Origin: Paraphoma chrysanthemicola
Taxonomy: Eukaryota; Ascomycota; Dothideomycetes; Pleosporales; Phaeosphaeriaceae
Assembly (NCBI GenBank): GCA_020744225.1
Contig: JAGMWG010000009.1
Location: forward strand, 1-64,000
Direction: 5' to 3'
Length of the DNA stretch: 64,000 nucleotides
Positions 21,771-31,371 of this stretch are shown in pieces (position 1 is the stretch's first letter; each line of letters opens with the position of its first letter). A model generated the notes under the pieces. The model was not told the origin of the DNA, ran no database searches, and saw nothing but the letters and a program-made list of their open reading frames with translations. The position numbers were made by a program, and so were the translations under genes.

Positions 21771-23606
21771 ATGAGCCAGAACCCACCATCCTTCAATTCG
21801 CGCTACCGCGCAATGGAGGCTCATCTGCGGCAAAAAGGTTTACTGGATCAGCTAGATCAGCTCCCACCAGACGAAGACATGCGTTTCCTCGACGATAAAT
21901 CGTTTCGAATCGCAGGCATCACCCACACATATTCGGTTGTCATGGAGGTTGGTAGGTCATTTGGACTCAACTGGGCCGCTGCAAACGGCGATATCATCCA
22001 AGAGCAAGCAGGACCGTTAGGGACGACTAAGTTCTGGACTAGAGACTCGGGCCTAATTCTCTATGCACCAGCTCCGTTTGATACTCCGGGCATTCGCGAA
22101 GGCCTGGCCACGCCTATGGCACCTGAGACCCTTGCACTGATTCGCTTCTACCTCGTGCAATACATTCGTCGGAGAAACAAGAAAGATCAGACACTTGCAT
22201 TCCCGGATCTCGAGGACCTGAGCAAAGCACTGCGAAAAGCATTGCACTCGCCTCGTCAGAAGCAGGAGTCATTTACATTAAACACTCGGGTCGGTACCTC
22301 AAACTCATACCAAGGAGGTATTCCACCTGCCCCACTCAGCGCTCTCAACATGGCGTCACGCGGTCTTGTCGAGGTTGGACGTGCACCGCTAGACCACCCT
22401 CCGCCGAGCTCGAATAACGGCACATCGAGGAGTTTTAATTCGCTTTTTGAGAACCCAGCGAAAGCCACACCACAAACAAGCAATACGGTTGCTCAGTGGC
22501 AGGTTAGCCACACGGAGAATTGTTCTGATCCCGACACCGGAAATAGTGCTGGTAATGGTATTAAATTCGCCAGCTGGATGAGCATTGCGCGTCGAATCAG
22601 TCAGACACTTCTGAGTCATCTACCTCCCATCGACAAGATCGATATCCTGCCACTATCACGACATGGCTTTGTGCGCTTGCAGATCCGCCTTGGCGTAGTA
22701 GAAGGGCGACCGCTCCATGCCTGCTTTAAGCTCACCGCCAATACAACAATATCGCCATCTTTCTGGGTACTGATTTGTGGCGCAAAGCTGATAAACCAAC
22801 CGTTCGGAGATGCTTGGACAAAGGTGGACTTTGGTGAGCTCGAGGACATTGTGCAATCAGAACCCAGCAAAATCCAGTGGCCTTTCTCCGCTGCTGGTAC
22901 TCAAGAGGAACTCAAGGTGTTGTGCAAGTGGTATTTCATACTCGCCGCTGAATCTAAAGTGCATGACTTCGAGGACAAATTGTTCCCCATGAACGACACA
23001 TTGGTCGATCATCTGACCAAGGCTTGCAAGCGAATCAAAGCCACTAAAGACGACGACATGGTCGATTACGACGATGAAGTGTCATCTTTCAATGGCGATG
23101 CTCAGACCTCAAACTCCCTCGAACGGTTTTCGACGGCTACTACTCTTGTCGGCCGCTCTTCTCCAGACTCGTGTGCTGAGTTCACTTCCCATCGATCTGC
23201 CCCACCGTCGGATTCGTCCACTACGGCGACCGCAACACCGCAAACAAAACCCCGACTCCGCCTCAACCTCCTCTCAGAAAAGCGCAGCAAGACGCAAGAC
23301 GAAGTCCGGAAGCATCCAGCGCGCCCTCCTACCACCTCCAGCAAGCGGGGCCCACGAAAAGAGACATATGACAACTCGTCCCCAATGTCCCCCTCGCGTC
23401 GCGTGAAAAAAACACGCAAACAGTCGGGGACCGCTCGGAGGCGGTCTTCGGGCAGGAAAGTCAGGATCGCAAGCCTACAGTCCGAGTGGAATCGTGAGCA
23501 AGAACGGCTCCAGATGTCGAAAGAGGAGCAGACGGCTTCGCAGATGAGATTGAACGAGATTCACGGTGAATTGATTGGGCTTCTTGGAGGGCAATCCATG
23601 GAGTAG
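21771..23606 (+). CDS. protein of unrecognised family (paralogue B), coiled-coil C-terminus
   Basis: A 611-residue single-exon protein starting at ATG 21771 (A at -3). No named domain is recognised. It parallels the minus-strand gene at 15829-17816: GLATPMAPETLALIR and FPDLEDLSKALRKAL near residues 110-160, a variable linker, a second domain with LCKWYFILAAESKV...KLFPMNDT...CKRIKA, a Ser/Thr-rich segment, then a strongly basic patch (SPSRRVKKTRK...RRRSSGRK) and a Gln/Glu-rich coiled coil at the end. The basic patch could be a nuclear localisation signal (inference). Unlike paralogue A it keeps its coiled coil in the same exon. Identity between the two is low outside the motifs, so the duplication is old or divergence was fast. 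Confidence 0.8.
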   Translation: MSQNPPSFNSRYRAMEAHLRQKGLLDQLDQLPPDEDMRFLDDKSFRIAGITHTYSVVMEVGRSFGLNWAAANGDIIQEQAGPLGTTKFWTRDSGLILYAPAPFDTPGIREGLATPMAPETLALIRFYLVQYIRRRNKKDQTLAFPDLEDLSKALRKALHSPRQKQESFTLNTRVGTSNSYQGGIPPAPLSALNMASRGLVEVGRAPLDHPPPSSNNGTSRSFNSLFENPAKATPQTSNTVAQWQVSHTENCSDPDTGNSAGNGIKFASWMSIARRISQTLLSHLPPIDKIDILPLSRHGFVRLQIRLGVVEGRPLHACFKLTANTTISPSFWVLICGAKLINQPFGDAWTKVDFGELEDIVQSEPSKIQWPFSAAGTQEELKVLCKWYFILAAESKVHDFEDKLFPMNDTLVDHLTKACKRIKATKDDDMVDYDDEVSSFNGDAQTSNSLERFSTATTLVGRSSPDSCAEFTSHRSAPPSDSSTTATATPQTKPRLRLNLLSEKRSKTQDEVRKHPARPPTTSSKRGPRKETYDNSSPMSPSRRVKKTRKQSGTARRRSSGRKVRIASLQSEWNREQERLQMSKEEQTASQMRLNEIHGELIGLLGGQSME

Positions 23607-25031
23607 ACTTTTCGTGACTTGTTAGTGCACCCTGTCACCTGATGGAAGCTGTTGGTGCCATATTCTCCCTGCTGTTACGACGTCCATAGGCAGATTGATT
23701 GCTCGGAAACAGAAGAGAGTTACTAGTTTATGATAACATATACGCACGCTCCCTGAGCGTTTGAATCGAATTGATTTACACCCCGATGCCCTTGTGGATA
23801 TGTCGCATAGTTAAGCATGCGAGCAAAAGCAAAATGGGATTTCTGCTTTAGCACAGTAGCTCTTTGTTAACATCACGACAATGCGTATAGTGTCATTAAA
23901 CTTCGCGTGATGTTGACCAAATCGGAATCGTTATGCCGGTAGTTCCTCCCACTCTATCCACTCCGAAGTCGTAGACGCAGATTTATCGATCAAAGCCCTC
24001 ATTCCTTCAAGATATGATCACCTGTTGTAGAGTAGCTCCCCACAACCCGAGAAATACCATGATCCGAGAACACGTTTGCCCAATACGAAATATGAGACAA
24101 CACGCTTATTCAAAACAAGATTTTACGCGACAATTCGTAGAAAGGCCTACATCTATGCAAAGAGTACTCTACTAAGTAGAGTATAAGATTTTGTTATTAA
24201 ACATAAAAGGTGCCGCTTTTTTATTTTTCTGCTAACAATCTGCTCACGAAGTTTTGTACAACAAAAGCTCTTTTCTGCTCTACAGCTTTTCCTACATGTT
24301 CTTATTCTTTCTCTCTTGAGAGAGTTTATTTTTATACTTATATGAAGAATACTGTATACATTAGACAGTTTTTCTTGTTACTCCGTATAGTTATGTTGCG
24401 TTGACGCAGTTGGTGATACCGTTCTCGAGTCATGGCGTCGCTCGGGTTGTGTGGAGCTACTCTATTTCAGTCGTTGATCACTTCTCTCACTACAGTAATG
24501 CCAATCTTCCGCATTCCTCGCGAATAATGTCTCGCTTTGCGCTTCGTCCCAATTACGTTCTAGAAGTCCTCATGCGATTACAATTCACGACACTTCCATG
24601 ACTGACGACACATGCCCAGATTGTACGAAAGCCAATGTGGACCTTCGTGTCAATAGAGGCGCTTCTAAAGTTTTGTTTCACCGCATGTTTCATCAGGGAC
24701 GAAGACGCTGGTTTTGGGTGTTGCACCACTAGTGGATTGGCCACTAAGCTCGGTGCATCACACAAAACTAGCTTCTTCGTATGTCGCGTCACTCGACTGA
24801 GTCCGGAGGCTGCCGTGATAGCCGCCTGTCTGTATCGACGACGCGTGACTAATGATGGGTGGTATAGTCAGAATCCAATAGCTACATGGAGACGATTGTG
24901 TATTTGAGAGGTTTGAATTCAAGGTATCCAGCCGTTTGTACGCAACGCGGCCCAGGACGTGCAGCGTTGAAAGATGTTGAGATTGTTTGGTTTGGCCGCC
25001 TCTTGTTCAAAAACCGCTGTAAGAGCAACTC
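23607..25031. other. intergenic with AT-rich patch and palindrome
   Basis: 24060-24400 is AT-rich with many stops, like RIP-altered DNA. A perfect inverted repeat, TACTCTAC-TAA-GTAGAGTA, lies at 24165-24183. No supported gene. Confidence 0.4.
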
Positions 25032-26655
25032 TTACGATGAATTGGAGTTATCCGCACAACTCCATGCCGCCGAACCTCCGGAGACTTTGTAGCTATCAAC
25101 AATACCAACAATCGAGCCATACGTTCCAGCTATTGTGAGGAACCAACCTGCCGTAATTATAAAGATACTCCAGCCAGCCCAGAAGTACCAAGACCCGGTC
25201 TTCGACTTGCGCCAATTGTCGTACAGCCACATGCAACCCATGGGCTGGAGCGACATGAGTGTGCCGAGCAGGGCACCGACAAGAGATACAAGCCCGCCAA
25301 AGACGGGGATTGCGCTGGCGACGATGTATGAGATGAGCGCATTGCCGGCGGTGCAGGATATCCAAGTGATCCAGTGAGTTGGTGTGTTGCGAGCCAGATG
25401 CGTGGAACCACGGAGAATCCTCATGAAGAAGTATTTAGCGGCAAACTGAGGTTTTGATGTCAGACATAATCATATCAGTTTGGTACATAAGACTTACATG
25501 TATGAACATGGTTGTGCTGACAATCAAGCCCGGCAGCGCAATGCCGTAGCAGACTTTCTTCATAGTCACTCCTGCGGAGCCCAAGGCGGGTGACGCGACG
25601 TAAGAGCCGCAGAAGTAGTATACAACAACGCCAATGGCGATGTAAACGGCAGTCATTATGGACTGGCAGTAAATAACTGCTTTCGTGTAATGACGGGGCT
25701 CACGCATTTCTGAGGCGATGTTGAAGAATGCTGGCGTTCCGGCATATGCGAACACAATGGAGGAGATTGCGGCAAATGCTTCAGCTGGTGAAGAATCTCC
25801 AATGAGTTTGTAGTCGGACTTATAAGGTCCTGGCGTCTGAGGGGCATCGGCAGGCTTATCTTGAATGCCAACCGATATCGTCAAGATCAAGACTATGTCT
25901 GATTAGAACGGGGCCATAGTAGAACGACATTGACACTTACTCGAGCTTAATATGCTGATTACACCAATCCAGGCGAGCCATGAGATACGACCTAGTGTTT
26001 GGATACTACTGAGTCCAAAGGCAATAAGGGCTGCGACGGCAACAAAGACAGCAGTACAGGCTCCGTGGGATGACAATGCATTCAGCGCCGTCGAGATACC
26101 CAGCATACCAGAGCCACCGACGACGATGCAGTCTTCAAATAATCAGTCATCATCCTTTCTGAATGTGATCATAGGACTTACATAGTGCAAAGGTGATGCC
26201 AAAGAATTCGTATCCGGCGCGACCGAATAGCTTGCGGCCAACATCATCAATTCCATAAACGTCTGGGTGACGCTGCTTGAAGACGCCGATGATATAGTTA
26301 GACCAGCTGGTCATGACCGCAATGATAAGCAGACATATGACACCTGGGATCATGCCCAGGCTGTGGAACACTTGTGGGATCGATAACACACCCAGACCAA
26401 TCTGTGTCTTCAACATCAAAACGGTAGTTCCTTTCCATCCGACCTGCGCAAGCATTAGTATTGCTTTGACCAGGTCTTTCCGGGTTGTTGACGTACAGCG
26501 CGATAGTTCGGTCCGTCCTCTGTGATCTCACCAAAGACTGCATCGCTAATCGATGCACGTCTCACGGTGCCTTCGCCCATGGTTGTCGTTGGCTGCAGAT
26601 TGTCGACGCCATCTTTCTCGAGCTTCTCTGAGTCCTTGTATCGTGTATCCGACAT
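25032..26655 (-). CDS. AAAP-family neutral amino-acid transporter (Aa_trans, mtr-like)
   Basis: Five exons: 26655-26497, 26443-26182, 26132-25941, 25892-25498 and 25445-25032 (1,422 nt, 473 residues; introns 48-53 nt, donors gtacgt or gtaagt). The product matches the fungal Aa_trans family (PF01490), which imports amino acids by proton symport at the plasma membrane. Seen directly are an acidic, charged N-terminal tail, the first transmembrane motif LMLKTQIGLGVLSIPQVF, and roughly eleven hydrophobic segments including ISSIVFAYAGTPAFFNIASEM and the C-terminal WSIFIITAGWFLTIAGTYGSI. Length equals that of Neurospora mtr-type permeases. In intron 3 two in-frame acceptors six bases apart exist (25893 used; 25899 possible). 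Substrate range cannot be read from sequence. Confidence 0.92.
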
Positions 26656-27898
26656 GTTTGGGGCGAGAGGACGCTGCAAGGGTTGAAGTGCGCGACGTTG
26701 GGACCGCGTCACGATGAACACTAAGATCTTTACACTTTGGCAATGAAGCTTTATGTAAAAGTCCCAGACGTGAACCTATATACCGCGGCAGATCAGTCCA
26801 AGCGCCAAAAGCCGGGTGGATACCGAGTGACACGATATACTCCCGGACCTCTATGTGACGTCAATGCGCGCTTTGTGTTCTTCCGCGCATCTTGCCGTGC
26901 AATGGTTTTGCGCCCATCGAGCACTCGGGCAGAGGCTCCCATCCAGTGACATTCCGATGTCATCTTATGCAGGGTGCGATTGTGGGGTGCAGGGTTAACA
27001 CACTAGCTGGGTAGGTGGGTGGATTCCGCGGGGTTTAAACAGGAGGCGGTGCCATTCGGTGCTTCTTTCGAGCCTTGGTGATTCTGTGGCGTGTGAATGG
27101 TAGTTCCTTAGAAGTTGCGCTGCGTTGAAAACCTGCGGAAGGATGGAACTGCTGCAGCGCGCCCAAATGGACGTTGAAATCGATGCAGACATGGGATTGA
27201 AATCTTCATTTGCAAAGAGCTTGACCAGGGTAGGTAATTACAAGCGTGCACCACGATCGACAAGCTTTGGTGGCGTGGTAGATTCATTACCACGCCAAGA
27301 CCAGATGGAAAACGTAAAGAAAAAGGTCGTAGCAAGGACATGCCGGCAGTGTTTGCCACTTCAGGTAATTTACCATAGTTATCTCAATCAGTGAGTGTGC
27401 TTCAAAGCATTGGACACATTGACCGGTCACGCCGGTCCACCCACGAGGCATCCTGGTGCACGTCCACAACATGCCACGTTAGCCTATGCGACGTTAAGCG
27501 CTTTGCCACTAGGGTCGGGCCGAAGACATGCCGCATGCGCTTTCGGAGCCTGGGACTGATTGCTACCGTCTCCACAGTCAGTTTTCAATATCTCGTTATA
27601 TCTGCGCTACTCCCTTATCTCGAGGAATGGATCATTAAATGTGTTACGTGACATGATCAACAACTATTGGTGCACCAAATTAAGCAGCGCTCTGATTACT
27701 ATGCGGGCTCAGGAAGGTTATGCACACTACGCAGTAGATAGATAGAATTGTAAGCGGTAGACGAAGAAACACAAGTGCCTTGTATTCCTCGTCGATAGTT
27801 GTGGGATTCTACTCGGGCCTAACCAAGATTCTTTCATAGGTAGTCCGCAAGTATTCCATGACCCAGCCCTCGCCTCGCAGGTCTCTTTCAATGATCAA
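26656..27898. other. intergenic, no supported gene
   Basis: Promoter side of the transporter and 3' side of the secreted-protein gene. Only short frames without domains. Confidence 0.4.
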
Positions 27899-28569
27899 TC
27901 ATTCATCGACCCAGTACTGCGCACCCTCGACTCTGCAATCTGTCGTAGAGCACTCATGATAACCTCCAGCGTTGTTCTTGTTCGGGCTTGTGATCTTGTA
28001 CTTCTTGCCAGGGCTCCATCCACCGCAGGAATTGTACGAGCCGTCCTGAACTTCGTACTATTGTCATGTTAGTAGTCAAATCATATTCTTCTAGATGTAA
28101 GCGACTTACTTCAGTGTGCGCAATCTTGATCCAAAGACAAATCTTCTCGCCTTCCTTATCCTCGCACGTCCAGGACGTACCCGTCTCCCAGGACTTTTCG
28201 ACCGAGAAATCACCGGAGATCCAGCTGGTACCTCCACCAAGAGATGCGCCGATCGTCCAGGACTCGTACTGTCCGGCACCGATAGAGCATGTGTCAGCGT
28301 TACCGCAACGAATTTCGCCCTATGGTATTCTTGTTAGCATGGTGGGAGTGACTTCTGACTACTTGACTTACGGTGACTTGCTTCCATAGCCACCAGTCCT
28401 TAGGAGAGCCATTGCCCACGAGACGCGTCTGAGGAGTCCAAATACTGCATGGATTGCTGGTCTGGCGCTTCGCAAGGGCCATGAGCTCGGAATCTGTTGA
28501 CGAGACTGGCACTGCGGAGGCGGTGGTGGCTAGCAGAGCTGCGATGGAAGTGAAGCTGAGGAAAAGCAT
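27899..28569 (-). CDS. secreted cysteine-containing protein with Kex2 site; apparent frameshift in last exon
   Basis: Exon 1 (28569-28372) encodes a signal peptide (MLFLSFTSIAALLATTASA), a short propeptide ending in the Kex2 site LAKRQ, and the start of the mature chain. Exon 2 (28319-28110) carries four Cys. Introns are 52 and 51 nt with gtaagt donors. The last exon begins at 28058 in family-like sequence (YEVQDGSYNSC), but the expected continuation (GWSPGKKYKITSPNKNN...) lies one base out of frame at the CCC run 28020-28022. As written, translation stops at 27954-27956 (170 residues). An alternative acceptor near 28052 reaches the stop at 27899 but discards the better-looking sequence. So this is a frameshifted gene, a sequencing error or an odd splice. 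It resembles fungal secreted proteins of unknown function. Confidence 0.65.
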
Positions 28570-28689
28570 GATGGAAGGCTGGCTACAATTGAAAGGTGTA
28601 TGCGTAGTCGAGTTATTCTGAATGTTGAGCTGGCAATGTGATAGATGAGTTGGATGGTGAGTGCACATCTGGTGATGCTTCGATCCATC

Positions 28690-28695
28690 TTTATA
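28690..28695 (-). promoter_or_regulatory. TATA box candidate for the secreted-protein gene
   Basis: TATAAA on the minus strand, 121 bp upstream of the ATG at 28569 and just downstream of the 22-bp tandem repeat. Confidence 0.5.
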
Positions 28696-28733
28696 CCTGA
28701 TGCGACAGCTCGGATCTTTGCTGTCATCAGTGA

Positions 28734-28777
28734 GCCATCGTCATGGTCAGTCTATGCCATCGTCATGGTCAGTCTAT
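28734..28777 (+). repeat. 22-bp tandem duplication upstream of the secreted-protein gene
   Basis: Two exact copies of a 22-bp unit starting gccatcgtcatgg, followed by a partial third. They lie 165-208 bp upstream of the minus-strand ATG, directly behind the TATA candidate, where upstream activating sequences usually sit. Confidence 0.75.
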
Positions 28778-29505
28778 GCCATCACGATACGATGGGACTG
28801 AGTTGGCCGCAAAGGACCGAATACCTCTTTTCAGCTCGTGTTGTACGATACAAGGTGAAAATGCGATGATCAGATGTCACTGCTAAATTTGAACAGCAGC
28901 ATCTACCAAGTTCCTCGTATCGCAGCGCTTGTTCAGTGTTTCATCAGATGTAGATCGTGGTTGGTGAGTGAGACCTAATCGCTTGGCCATACGCATTCCC
29001 CAAGACGGGAGGCGGCATGTGCCAGAACGAGGCGAACACAAGACAAATCGGTATCCGTACCTACATACTCAGCCTCATTTTAGGTCACACATTTACATGC
29101 CTTGCACGTACTGCCGGGTTCTTGGGGCCATTTTGAGAGCATATGACGTAAGGGGCAGCAAGGCCTCCCAAAAGCCAAGCCCGGGGACCTGAGTCTGTGC
29201 GTCCTAAGCACAAGGAACTATTATGTTTGTGTCAACTTCATCTTCATTTTCTCTAGGAATGGGATTCGATCGATCATGCGTAGTCGATGGGACTGGTGTT
29301 TGCGCCGGACAAATAAGAAAGTGCCGACCGACTCCGACCGAACTCGACACAACTTGCTTGGCAAGGCTGAATCAGGGTTATCTTGGCCTTATTGTGATGT
29401 TAGAGTACAGATGTCACAGTCAGCACTCTTCGTGGAACAAAGACCGCGATCAAACTTGACTCAGAAGTTACCTATCTCAAGGAGGACAAGTGGGCTATCC
29501 AGTGT
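28778..29505. other. intergenic, no supported gene
   Basis: Distal upstream region of the secreted-protein gene and 3' flank of the next minus-strand gene; nothing further seen. Confidence 0.4.
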
Positions 29506-31371
29506 CTAGTATAAGCCTTTTCGAGCCATTTGTGCAATCCACTGCAGCTCTTCAACCGTCGGAAGTTCCTCAACGCGCCCGGGACGAAGTAGAAGACTCT
29601 CTTGGCTTGGAGATTTCCATATTTCTTTGGCACGTTTGACAGCCACAAACGAGAAGTCGTAACGCCGCATGTGGTCCATAGTGACCGCAACACCCGATCC
29701 GATTCTCCCGTCGGCTGTTGCGGGCCTACCGTCATTCTTTCGTAATTTATTTCGCACTTCCCAATGTTGTCGCTGCTTCGACTTTACCGATTTGACGCTT
29801 GCAGCAACCTTCTGCGGTTCCAGCGGAGGAATCGATGCCTTTTCTACCGATGTTCTTGACGATAGGAATACTCTTCCTTGTCTTCGTTGGGAGAGATCAT
29901 CTAGGCCGGCACACGTGAAATCAAGCTCAGACTTCGATCTATGAACGCGATGATGCTCTGTAATTTTCATTGGCTTAAGGGCTCGCAGGTCACGAAGCAG
30001 CTTGGCTCCATCTGGCTCCCTGCCCGTCCAGCGTCCCATGTTCCGTGTTGCCCATGGAAATCTGTTGCCATCGAGCTCCAAGAAGTAGGCAGTTCTGTTG
30101 GACACTGGGATAGCGGCAACTGTTGGCAAAAGATCCAGCGTTTCCGGTAGAACAATTGATGTCTGAGTCGGCTTGATGAGAAAAATATCGAGACTATCCA
30201 AAGGCTGTCGAGTGGACACAGTTGGATGCGTCTTGACTCTATCAGCGAAGGTTTTGAGTACCAAAGCATCCTTAGCGGAACCCACGAAATTCGCGGATTG
30301 CCACTGGTGCAGCAGGCCTCTTGCCGCCACACTGAGAGTCTTACTAGATCCGCGTTTGGAGGAACCCGATATCAAATCTACAATTTCGCGAAGCGTTTCT
30401 TTTAAGTCAAAGACACATTGCTGCTCCGACTGCATCTCCGTGACTCGCCAATTGCTTTTCTCCTCCGGAACTGATAAATGGTACTTTGCACCACGAGCGA
30501 CGGCACGCTCCACACTAGGGACAGTCATGCGAATCTCCAAACATTTCAGGCTTTTCAGTGCGTTCTTGAGAACCTCGGGAACGCCACTACTCCAGTGCTT
30601 GAGATGTTGCGTTTGCGGCTGCCCATACACGTTTGTGCGAGGGCAGAGATTGATAATAAAGCGGCCTTTGTGATACACCGCGTCAAGCGCCAACTTTCGC
30701 AAGTGTCGAGATACCGTGAATATGGGGTGCACCACGATACGCCGGAAGTCGACTCCATTTGTGCTAGGTTTTTGGTGGGACTGCTGATTCTGTGTTGCTT
30801 TGTTCAGTCCTGGCTCAATGGTGATGTCTCGCGGCAGCTCTAGCGCAAACTGAATGACACGCTGTAGAATTGTGTCGGGTGTTTCGGTTATGGGCGGCAC
30901 ACGGGGTGTCGAGCGCACCACATCTACAGATGACGCCAAGGTGGTGTTTGACGTTCCTGCTGTTGCGAATGACTGTTGCGATACCATGGATCTCTTATGT
31001 AGAGAACGTGTCGATCGATTAGAGCTGACGGAGCTCGGCTGTAGACGGGAATCAGTTGTAGTCGTCGAGGCAGGGCTCAAAATGATCGGTGTGATATCCA
31101 AGTACCGGTCAGGTGATCGACAACGTCTTTGTGTACTCTTGCCTGCCCATCTTTGGGCGGGGTTGATCAAGTCTGCAAATTCCTGATCAAAATGGTGACT
31201 CTGTATTGTAGATGGCAGCAGCACAAGATGGAAGTCGTTCAGGTATTGCTGTAGGTACTGTCGGCTCCCAGCTAGCGCATCTTGGTCTTTGACATATTTG
31301 GCGAATTTGGATGTTCTTCGGTAATCTGGTAGCTCTGTAGGCAAAGCTCCGGATATCAGAATTGGACCCAT
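29506..31371 (-). CDS. protein of unknown function, 621 residues
   Basis: A long uninterrupted frame; the first in-frame ATG is at 31371 (MGPILISGALPTELPDYRR), and codons upstream of it in the frame lack ATG. I recognise no domain. Residues roughly 80-155 are Ser/Thr-rich and probably disordered. A structured middle follows (PIFTVSRHLRKLALDAVYHKGRFIINL; YLSVPEE-like region with WRVTEMQSEQQCVFDL), then a short Trp-containing block (NRFPWATRNMGRWTGREPDG) and a basic C-terminal part ending EELPTVEELQWIAQMARKGLY. Codon use looks genic and there are no internal stops over 1.9 kb, which supports a real gene. A short upstream exon cannot be excluded. Confidence 0.7.
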   Translation of the reverse strand: MGPILISGALPTELPDYRRTSKFAKYVKDQDALAGSRQYLQQYLNDFHLVLLPSTIQSHHFDQEFADLINPAQRWAGKSTQRRCRSPDRYLDITPIILSPASTTTTDSRLQPSSVSSNRSTRSLHKRSMVSQQSFATAGTSNTTLASSVDVVRSTPRVPPITETPDTILQRVIQFALELPRDITIEPGLNKATQNQQSHQKPSTNGVDFRRIVVHPIFTVSRHLRKLALDAVYHKGRFIINLCPRTNVYGQPQTQHLKHWSSGVPEVLKNALKSLKCLEIRMTVPSVERAVARGAKYHLSVPEEKSNWRVTEMQSEQQCVFDLKETLREIVDLISGSSKRGSSKTLSVAARGLLHQWQSANFVGSAKDALVLKTFADRVKTHPTVSTRQPLDSLDIFLIKPTQTSIVLPETLDLLPTVAAIPVSNRTAYFLELDGNRFPWATRNMGRWTGREPDGAKLLRDLRALKPMKITEHHRVHRSKSELDFTCAGLDDLSQRRQGRVFLSSRTSVEKASIPPLEPQKVAASVKSVKSKQRQHWEVRNKLRKNDGRPATADGRIGSGVAVTMDHMRRYDFSFVAVKRAKEIWKSPSQESLLLRPGRVEELPTVEELQWIAQMARKGLY

